From Auanema rhodensis (Eukaryota > Nematoda > Chromadorea > Rhabditida > Rhabditidae): DNA of 64,000 bases. The notes below the pieces were generated by a model. The model saw nothing but the letters and a program-made list of their open reading frames with translations. It was not told where the DNA came from and did no database searches. The stretch is taken from assembly GCA_964057225.1 (NCBI GenBank), contig OZ059897.1:10540001-10604000 (forward strand). Direction: 5' to 3'. Positions within the stretch are counted from its first letter, which is position 1. Every line of letters starts with the position of its first letter. Of this stretch, positions 51,600-60,406 are shown piece after piece. The position numbers and the translations under genes were made by a program.

Positions 51600-51823
51600 G
51601 CCAAACTAAATTGACATGTGTGAAAATGACTCGATATGTAATTGACATAGTGAAATATATTGGTTTAATTGACATGTAAGATCAATACCGTATTGAATGT
51701 TAATGACATTGTAATAATGACATTAATTGCGTTTGACTAAAATGTGCAAATTTGAATATTGCGTACCAATTTAGGTAATTTTTTCACAAAAAAATTTTGG
51801 GATTTTCCGATATCGATTCATTT
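51600..51823 (+). repeat. Left terminal inverted repeat
   Basis: About 224 bp, ending with TTTTCCGATATCGATTCAT. Nearly perfect complement of 55126-55345 apart from a 3-nt indel near 51660, a T/C change near 51725 and a diverged outermost 15-19 bp. It contains five TGACAT motifs at 51612, 51643, 51670, 51704 and 51718, candidate transposase-binding sites. The promoter of the transposase must lie here or in the 20 bp that follow. Confidence 0.9.
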
Positions 51824-51844
51824 TTTCCCAATAGAAGAAAGGAA

Positions 51845-54800
51845 ATGAAGCCGGTTTCGAAAAAAATGCTGTTGCAATTTTTCAATGACAGGTAGATCAG
51901 ATGGTTTTGTTTGTTTTGTTTACACATTCTCACATTCAAAGAAATTATAATGTAATGGAAGAGCTTCCGCGTTTGAAATATTTTCCTGCTGGTGATACAG
52001 TTTATTTGGTAGCTTCGAGCAGCTTCAGAGATTTGAAAGATGTGACAACTGATTCGGCATCTCCATGGACGGGAAAACTAAGTTTGAATTGTTATATGTT
52101 TTATTTTTTTAATTGTTACGTAGTTTATGACGAAAAATCGCACCGTGATTTGAAAACTAATATTGAGTACTTATATGTGGATAAAACGGATGAGCAATGG
52201 ATACCTGTTAAGAAGTCTTATTTAACTTTCAAATTATTCCTTAATACTAACCCCAGATACCCTTCTTTACAACGCCGTGTTAGTTATTTTTGTCAATAAA
52301 ATGTTTTTATATTCTATCTTTACACAGGTGGGAGTAATTCTGGACATGAATAAAAACGCTGTCTCTCCAATTTTATACTACTACTTTGCTGAAGTAAGGT
52401 TTTCATTATTTTTATGTTCACATGATTACTTGGATCTCTATTATTTGTATTTCATAATATTCAGGAGAACCTCACAATATCCCCATCAAACTCGATTCGA
52501 ATCAAACCATCTGAATCAGCTGCTGCTAAAAAAGCGTTATCTCATCGAACTACCGTGGGAGCAAAAAGATTTCTTGATGAACAGGGATTAAATATTAATA
52601 CAAAAAAAGTCATTACAGTTCACTAATCAAAATTATGTATTATTTTTCAGTTAACAAATTTAGCCCGTTCCGTCGATTATCATATAAAAAGTAGAGTAGG
52701 AAAAAAAAGTGCATCGAATGTTGCAAAACTGTTTGATCGGTTTGTTTGCAAACCCAATTCATTAGAAGCTATGCTTTCTCCACATGTTGAAAAAACAGGT
52801 TTATGTAAATTAGTAGTATTCATGACCTTAATCAGTCTTTTAGAAGATGGAAAAATATTAATACGTCAGATATTTTTTTACCCGTGTGCCTTAGAACATT
52901 TTTGTAAAACTTTGCCTGACAAAAACGATGTTATCGAACATAGAAATAGAGTTGATAAACTGCTACTAACAACTAAAGAAGATGCAGAACTGGAGCTGAG
53001 TGAGCATGAAGATGTTTTTTAGGTTTAATGAGTTTATTGTAGACAGAATTATTTCAACAACTAATAAATCAGGAACAATTCCCAAGCTGGGTTCGATGTT
53101 GCAAATTGATACTACTTTTAACGTTTGTAGCAGTGAATATTTAACAATGGCCGTAGGAATACACGATACTTTTTTGTGAGATTTCACAAACTATTTTGAA
53201 ATGTAATATATTTAGAAATAATGTATCTGGAAAATGCGCAAGTGTATTAATTGGAGCTATGATACATACAAGTAAGGCTGCCAAAGAACATGAAGCATTC
53301 TCAATAGCGTTGAATAGTCAGTTTGAGAAATTCGGATCAAATAAAACTATTCCTTGCGTAATCACTGATGGAGAGGAGTCGTTCAAGTTGTACACTACAG
53401 TAAGTACTGTTGAACTTGTGGAATCATTAAAGTTAGTTTAGGGTTCGTTTCTAAGTAGATCAGTACCTTTGCGATGTGACGTACACAAGTTTGACAACTT
53501 GAAGATGAACATGCACAAATCGGATAGAGAAAATACAGAAATTATCAAAAAAAAATTATTTGGATCAAAAGAAAATGTAGGCACGTAAAGTTTTAATTGA
53601 GTTGAAAAGTATATTTTAAGAGTATCAGTGGAACTATATGGCACCGCGGTATATTAGGAACTCTTCAGAAATCTGAATTTGAAAAAAAAATGATGAAATT
53701 TAGTGATGCTGTACATGCTGACACAGCAAAATGGTGGGTTAATATTCAACATTTTTTCCTTGTGTTTGAATAAAAACAAAGCATGATATTTGTAAGCATA
53801 CTAATATAGATATTATAAATTGTGCTGAGAGAAAAATAGAATTGTTGTTTAGGTTACTTCGAAATATGGATGATATGTACAACACATGTTCACTTATCAA
53901 GAAGCTCTACGCTGGCTGTCCTTTGCAATGGGCCACAACAAATATCATCGAGTTGAGAAATAACCAACTCAAAAAAATTGTACAATATCCTCAACCGGCG
54001 GAAATACTAATGAAAAGTTTATTAATTATACATCATGGTACTTTTTTCAAATCACATTTAGATGATACCACAGCACTGTGTTCTAATAAGTTAAATATTT
54101 ACAGATGATATGAAAGAACGCATATTTGCTATTCAGAACAAAAGCCAAAATTTAAAAACTGCAATTCCGTTGAACATGAATTTTGAAGATCTTTCTTGTT
54201 CGGAGCAGAGAACTTTAGTAGAGAAATTTGGATTATATAGCTATTATATTTCTTTATCTTATTTTAAGTTTCCGAAATGGACATTAGACGGTAAGAAAAA
54301 GTTAATAACTATTCATTATACTAAATAATAATAGGAGATGGCAAAAATAAATCAAACTTTTTGTCAGCTGTAGAGAAACTCTCTGTTGATAGCTGCAGAA
54401 ATGATGAGAATTTATATATAGTTCTAGATGAAATCGATCTGAGAAGGTATTCGATTTTTCAGTGAATAATGAATTATTTTTTAAGACCCGTTTGCGTGAA
54501 AAAAACGGAGAACCAACTCAAATGTTTTCATTACGAATGTTTAAATAACATTAATTATGGATATTATTTCTGTATACATATGTGAGGTTTCAAAAGATAT
54601 TTTGAAAGACAATTTTATTTTTAGGTTCGCTATTCTTAAAAAACTTGAAGATTCAGTTGCAGATCACTATATAAAAGAGATGGAAGATAAAAAAAATAAT
54701 AGAACAGCGCAGAACTGTTTGAGTAAACAAATACGACCCACAGATGGTTCGAAGTTCCAAAACCGTAAAGGGAGACAATATTCAAAAAATAATTATAGTA

Positions 54801-55072
54801 GGCAAATTGCAGAAACTAAGTTAAGTTGTATATAAAACAGTTGTCTTAACATTTTTTTCAGTATATCCTTTCTTGAAGACACAAGTGAACTGCATGAGAT
54901 TATTTTTAGTGACAGATCCAATTACTCCGATGATAGCTCAGAGAATTTAATCACGAACACTTTTACAGAAGACAGAATAGTTTCGCCTCCACTAGAATAT
55001 ACGTCTTTGAACAACTCTCAACCATATCAAGATAATGAATCAATTTTCTGGTTTCCACCTAGTTTTGAATAA
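51845..55072 (+). CDS. MULE-type DDE transposase with C-terminal SWIM zinc finger; one apparent frameshift
   Basis: Would cut and paste the element by binding its TIRs. The start at 51845 (MKPVSKKMLLQFF) lies 21 bp inside the left TIR. Exons inferred from GT..AG and phase: 51845-51891, 51942-52081, 52124-52278, 52328-52393, 52465-52608, 52651-52798, 52844-53175, 53216-53399, 53442-53576, 53621-53733, 53853-54037, 54105-54290, 54335-54446, 54486-54581, 54625-54819, 54862-55072. Total 2,449 nt, one more than 816 codons. The extra base fits a T6 run at 53015-53020 that shifts the frame just before the catalytic domain. Catalytic residues: D in QIDTTFN (53108), D in VITDGEES (53367), C and H in LRCDVH (53475, 53484), E in NIIELRN (53950). 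A SWIM-like finger (C-x-H-x2-C ... C-x-H) lies at about 54522-54580. Acidic, Ser-rich C-terminus. A longer intron removing the shifted stretch (donor 52884) is an alternative. Splice sites are predictions. Confidence 0.82.
53015..53020 (+). other. Putative +1 T frameshift in the transposase
   Basis: In the frame entering from 52844 the run of six T is followed by TAG. Downstream codons (RFNEFIVDRI, then the first catalytic Asp) are one base out of frame, and the summed exon length is also one base in excess. It could be a real inactivating insertion or a homopolymer sequencing error. Confidence 0.65.
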
Positions 55073-55083
55073 TTTTCATGGCT

Positions 55084-55089
55084 AATAAA
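55084..55089 (+). promoter_or_regulatory. Polyadenylation signal of the transposase
   Basis: AATAAA 12 nt after the stop codon at 55070-55072 and before the right TIR, consistent with a compact Pol II transcription unit. Confidence 0.65.
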
Positions 55090-55125
55090 ATTTAATTTTA
55101 AAGTACAATCCTATTATTCTGTGAA

Positions 55126-55345
55126 ATGAATCGATATCGGAAAATCCCAAAATTTTTTTGTGAAAAAATTACCTAAATTGGTACGCAATATTCAAATTTG
55201 CACATTTTAGTCAAACGCAATTGATGTCATTATTACAATGTCATTAACATTCAATACGGTATTGATCTTACATGTCAATTAAAATATATTTCACTATGTC
55301 AATTACATATCGAGTCATTTTCACACATGTCATTCTGACTTTACC
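55126..55345 (-). repeat. Right terminal inverted repeat
   Basis: About 220 bp, the inverted counterpart of 51600-51823, with five ATGTCA motifs. The outermost bases GTCATTCTGACTTTACC differ from the left tip, which may reflect imperfect ends or decay. Confidence 0.9.
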
Positions 55346-55355
55346 GTAATATCGG
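55346..55355. repeat. Target site duplication, right copy
   Basis: GTAATATCGG directly after the element end TTTACC, continuing into CCCAAG of an intact tRNA-His. The empty paralogue before 60335 has this sequence once. Confidence 0.88.
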
Positions 55356-55426
55356 CCCAAGTAGTATAGTGGTTAGTACTCCACGTTGTGGCCGTGGCGA
55401 CACAGGTTCGATTCCTGTCTTGGGCA
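55355..55426 (+). tRNA. tRNA-His (GTG), intact, abutting the transposon
   Basis: Same 72 nt. The transposon inserted at its 5' end: the right target duplication (55346-55355) ends on G1, so the full gene survives but only 9 bp of native leader remain before the element's right end. The trailer has GATTTGTTTAATTCAAATAC and CTATCAATTTTCG, identical to the unit at 60335, which is the uninterrupted paralogue. Internal promoter boxes and the T6 terminator are intact. Confidence 0.92.
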
Positions 55427-56682
55427 TTTTTTGTTTTGAAATTTAAATGCTATAAAATTATTGCTTGCTTGTCATGTTAGATTTGTTTAATTCAAATACT
55501 TATTTAAGTTCTATCAATTTTCGATTTAATCACGTTCAATCAACTGTATTGTTTTCAAAAATAAAGACAAAATTCAATTTCTGTTCATTGAATTAGAATT
55601 ATCATGTTGTCACACAGAAATTGAAGAATCTTAGTTCATTTCAGTAACAATGAACACACTAACTTTGTTAAGTTGTTGTAATATCGGCCCAAGTAATATA
55701 GTGGTTAGTACTCCACGTTGTGGCCGTGGCGACACAGATTCGATTCCTGTTTTGGGCATTTTTTGTTTTGAAATTTAAATGCTATAAAATTATTGCTTGC
55801 TTGTCATGTTAGATTTCTTTAATTTGAATACTTATTCAAGTTATAACAATTTACGATTTAATCACGTTCAATTAACTGTATTGTTTTCAAAAATAAAGAC
55901 AAAATTCAATTTCTGTTCATTGAATTAGAATTATCATGTTGTCACACAGAAATTGAAGAATCTTAGTTCATTTCAGTAACAATGAACACACTAACTTTGT
56001 TAAGTTGTTGTAATATCGGCCCAAGTAATATAGTGGTTAGTACTCCACGTTGTGGCCGTGGCGACACAGATTCGATTCCTGTTTTGGGCATTTTTTGTTT
56101 TGAAATTTAAATGCTATAAAATTATTGCTTGCTTGTCATGTTAGATTTCTTTAATTTGAATACTTATTCAAGTTATAACAATTTTCGATTTAATCACGTT
56201 CAATCAACTGTATTGTTTTCAAAAATAAAGACAAAATTCAATTTCTGTTCATTGAATTAGAATTTTCATGTTGTCACACAGAAATTGAAGAATCTTAGTT
56301 CAATTCAGTAACAATGAACACACTAACTTTGTTAAGTTGTTGTAATATCGGCCCAAGTAATATAGTGGTTAGTACTCCACGTTGTGGCCGTGGCGACACA
56401 GATTCGATTCCTGTCTTGGGCATTTTTTGTTTTGAAATTAAAATGCTACAAAATTATTGCTTGCTTGTCATGTTAGATTTCTTTAATTTGAATACTTATT
56501 TAAGTTATAACAATTTTCGATTTAATCACGTTCAATCAACTGTATTGTTTTCAAAAATAAAGACAAAATTCAATTTCTGTTCATTGAATTAGAATTTTCA
56601 TGTTGTCACACAGAAATTGAAGAATCTTAGTTCAATTCAGTAACAATGAACACACTAACTTTGTTAAGTTGTTGTAATATTG

Positions 56683-56754
56683 GCCCAAGTAGTATAGTGG
56701 TTAGTACTCCACGTTGTGGCCGTGGCGACACAGGTTCGATTCCTGTCTTGGGCA
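56683..56754 (+). tRNA. tRNA-His (GTG), intact
   Basis: Same 72 nt. Leader CTAACTTT/TATTGG, trailer AAATTAAAATGCTATAAACATATTG, a trailer normally seen with decayed copies. Confidence 0.93.
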
Positions 56755-58342
56755 TTTTTTGTTTTGAAATTAAAATGCTATAAACATATTGCTTGCTTGT
56801 CATGTTAGATTTCTTTAATTCAAATACATATTTAAGTTCTAACAATTTTTGATTTAATCACGTTCAATTAACTGTATTGTTTTCAAAAATAAAGACATCT
56901 TTCAATTTCTGGTCATTGAATTAGAATTTTCATGTTGTCACACAGAAATTGAAGAATCTTAGTTTAATTCAGTAACAATGAACACACTAACTTTGTTAAG
57001 TTGTTGTAATATCGGCCCAAGTAATATAGTGGTTAGTACTCCACGTTGTGGCCGTGGCGACACAGATTCGATTCCTGTCTTGGACATTTTTTGTTTTGAA
57101 ATTAAAATGCTACAAAATTATTGCTTGCTTGTCATGTTAGATTTCTTTAATTTGAATACTTATTTAAGTTATAACAATTTTCGACTTAATCACGTTCAAT
57201 CAACTGTATTGTTTTCAAAAATGAAGACAAAATTCAATTTCTGTTCATTGAATTAGAATTTTCATGTTGTCACACAGAAATTGAAGAATCTTAGTTCAAT
57301 TCAGTAACAATGAACACACTAACTTTGTTAAGTTGTTTTAATATCGGCTCAAGTAATATAGTGGTTAGTACTCCACGTTGTGGCCGCGGTGACACAGATT
57401 CGATTCCTGTTTTGGGCATTTTTTGTTTTGAAATTTAAATGCTATAAAATTATTGCTTGCTTGTCATGTTAGATTTCTTTAATTTGAATACTTATTCAAG
57501 TTATAACAATTTTCGATTTAATCACGTTCAATCAACTGTATTGTTTTCAAAAATAAAGAAAAAATTCAATTTCTGTTCATTGAATTAGAATTTTCATGTT
57601 GTCACACAGAAATTGAAGAATCTTAGTTCAATTCAGTAACAATGAACACACTAACTTTGTTAAGTTGTTGTAATATCGGCCCAAGTAATATAGTGGTTAG
57701 TACTCTACGTTGTGGCCGTGGCGACACAGATTCGATTCCTGTCTTGGACATTTTTTGTTTTGAAATTAAAATGCTACAAAATTATTGCTTGCTTGTCATG
57801 TTTGATTTCTTTAATTTGAATACTTATTTAAGTTATAACAATTTTCGATTTAATCACGTTCAATCAACTGTATTGTTTTCAAAAATGAAGACAAAATTCA
57901 ATTTCTGTTCATTGAATTAGAATTTTCATGTTGTCACACAGAAATTGAAGAATCTTAGTTTAATTCAGTAACAATGAACACACTAACTTTGTTAAGTTGT
58001 TGTAATATCGGCCCAAGTAATATAGTGGTTAGTACTCCACGTTGTGGCCCTGGCGACACAGATTCGATTCCTGTCTTGGATATTTTTTGTTTTGAAATTT
58101 AAATGCTATAAAATTATTGCTTGCTTGTCATGTTAGATTTCTTTAATTTGAATACTTATTTAAGTTATAACAATTTTCGATTTAATCACGTTCAATCAAC
58201 TGTATTGTTTTCAAAAATGAAGACAAAATTCAATTTCTGTTCATTGAATTAGAATTATCATGTTGTCACACAGAAATTGAAGAATCTTAGTTCATTTCAG
58301 TAACAATGAACACAATAACTTTGTTTAGTTGTTGTAATATCG

Positions 58343-58414
58343 GCCCAAGTAGTATAGTGGTTAGTACTCCACGTTGTGGCCGTGGCGACACAGGTTCGAT
58401 TCCTGTCTTGGGCA
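58343..58414 (+). tRNA. tRNA-His (GTG), intact
   Basis: Same 72 nt. Flank lineage 2. Partner of 49606 in the 15-unit duplication spanning the transposon. Confidence 0.93.
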
Positions 58415-60334
58415 TTTTTTGTTTTGAAATTTAAATGCTATAAAATTATTGCTTGCTTGTCATGTTAGATTTCTTTAATTTGAATACTTATTCAAGTTAT
58501 AACAATTTACGATTTAATCACGTTCAATTAACTGTATTGTTTTCAAAAATAAAGACAAAATTCAATTTCTGTTCATTGAATTAGAATTATCATGTTGTCA
58601 CACAGAAATTGAAGAATCTTAGTTCATTTCAGTAACAATGAACACACTAACTTTGTTAAGTTGTTGTAATATCGGCCCAAGTAATATAGTGGTTAGTACT
58701 CCACGTTGTGGCCGTGGCGACACAGATTCGATTCCTGTTTTGGGCATTTTTTGTTTTGAAATTTAAATGCTATAAAATTATTGCTTGCTTGTCATGTTAG
58801 ATTTCTTTAATTTGAATACTTATTCAAGTTATAACAATTTTCGATTTAATCACGTTCAATCAACTGTATTGTTTTCAAAAATAAAGACAAAATTCAATTT
58901 CTGTTCATTGAATTAGAATTTTCATGTTGTCACACAGAAATTGAAGAATCTTAGTTCAATTCAGTAACAATAAACACACTAACTTTGTTAAGTTGTTGTA
59001 ATATCGGCCCAAGTAATATAGTGGTTAGTACTCCACGTTGTGGCCGTGGCGACACAGATTCGATTCCTGTCTTGGACATTTTTTGTTTTGAAATTAAAAT
59101 GCTACAAAATTATTGCTTGCTTGTCATGTTAGATTTCTTTAATTTGAATACTTATTTAAGTTATAACAATTTTCGATTTAATCACGTTCAATCAACTGTA
59201 TTGTTTTCAAAAATAAAGACAAAATTCAATTTCTGTTCATTGAATTAGAATTTTCATGTTGTCACACAGAAATTGAAGAATCTTAGTTCAATTCAGTAAC
59301 AATGAACACACTAACTTTGTTAAGTTGTTGTAATATTGGCCCAAGTAGTATAGTGGTTAGTACTCCACGTTGTGGCCGCGGTGACACAGATTCGATTCCT
59401 GTTTTGGGCATTTTTTGTTTTGAAATTAAAATGCTATAAAATTATTGCTTGCTTGTCTTGTTAGATTTCTTTAATTTGAATACTTATTCAAGTTATAACA
59501 ATTTTCGATTTAATCACGTTCAATCAACTGTATTGTTTTCAAAAATAAAGACAAAATTCAATTTCTGTTCATTGAATTAGAATTTTCATGTTGTCACACA
59601 GAAATTGAAGAATCTTAGTTCAATTCAGTAACAATAAACACACTAACTTTGTTAAGTTGTTGTAATATCGGCCCAAGTAATATAGTGGTTAGTACTCCAC
59701 GTTGTGGCCGTGGCGACACAGATTCGATTCCTGTCTTGGACATTTTTTGTTTTGAAATTAAAATGCTACAAAATTATTGCTTGCTTGTCATGTAAGATTT
59801 CTTTAATATGAATACTTATTTAAGTTTTAACAATTTTCGATTTAATCACGTTCAATCAACTGTATTGTTTTCAAAAATAAAGACAAAATTCAATTTCTGT
59901 TCATTGAATTAGAATTTTCATGTTGTCACACAGAAATTGAAGAATCTTAGTTCAATTCAGTAACAATGAACACACTAACTTTGTTAAGTTGTTGTAATAT
60001 CGGCCCAAGTAATATAGTGGTTAGTACTCCACGTTGTGGCCCTGGCGACACAGATTCGATTCCTGTCTTGGATATTTTTTGTTTTGAAATTTAAATGCTA
60101 TAAAATTATTGCTTGCTTGTCATGTTAGATTTCTTTAATTTGAATACTTATTTAAGTTATAACAATTTTCGATTTAATCACGTTCAATCAACTGTATTGT
60201 TTTCAAAAATGAAGACAAAATTCAATTTCTGTTCATTGAATTAGAATTATCATGTTGTCACACAGAAATTGAAGAATCTTAGTTCATTTCAGTAACAATG
60301 AACACAATAACTTTGTTTAGTTGTTGTAATATCG

Positions 60335-60406
60335 GCCCAAGTAGTATAGTGGTTAGTACTCCACGTTGTGGCCGTGGCGACACAGGTTCGATTCCTGTCT
60401 TGGGCA
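60335..60406 (+). tRNA. tRNA-His (GTG), intact; empty-site paralogue
   Basis: Same 72 nt. Flank lineage 2. This unit corresponds to the one split by the transposon: its left neighbour (60003) matches 51267 and its trailer matches that of 55355. It shows a single GTAATATCGG running directly into CCCAAG. Confidence 0.93.

Larger units (their letters stand above)
51600..55345 (+). mobile_element. MULE-type DNA transposon (Mutator superfamily, possibly Phantom-like)
   Basis: A 3,746-bp insertion in the tRNA array with about 220-bp terminal inverted repeats, a 10-bp target duplication GTAATATCGG on both sides, and one multi-exon transposase gene filling the interior. Long TIRs, a 9-11-bp duplication and a DDE transposase with a SWIM finger are typical of the Mutator superfamily; Phantom is an animal MULE subgroup. 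Dada elements also target small-RNA genes, but as far as I recall they make 6-7-bp duplications, so that is less likely. The only insertion in the window. Confidence 0.9.
48610..57418 (+). pseudogene. tRNA-His pseudogenes with GCTCAAG acceptor: 48610 and 57347
   Basis: Acceptor 5' strand GCTCAAG against TTTGGGC (U3-G70 and G7-U66 wobbles), anticodon stem CCACG/CGCGG (A29/C41 mismatch), plus A10 and A53. Both have TTGTTTTAATATCGG upstream. The copy at 61663 shares the GCTCAAG start but ends CTTGGAC. Paired through the duplication that spans the transposon. Confidence 0.8.
50603..59410 (+). pseudogene. tRNA-His pseudogenes with G10 but CGCGG anticodon stem: 50603 and 59339
   Basis: G10 is retained and the acceptor pairs (with a G7-U66 wobble), but the anticodon stem has an A29/C41 mismatch (CGCGG, then TGAC variable loop) and A53 is present. 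The 5' half resembles intact lineage copies (TATTGG leader) and the 3' half the GCTCAAG class, indicating an exchange within the gene. Confidence 0.75.

Noticed and set aside
52277-52591. Independent small + strand genes within the transposon
   Set aside because: The separate open frames join in phase through GT..AG introns into one transposase, so they are exons and intron read-through.
52966-53187. - strand open frames inside the transposon (52966-53187, 53438-53644)
   Set aside because: They are shadows of the + strand transposase exons that carry the catalytic residues.
51600-55345. Dada-type transposon, known for inserting into small-RNA genes
   Set aside because: The 10-bp duplication, about 220-bp TIRs, LRCDVH motif and SWIM finger fit a MULE better; kept only as an alternative to test.
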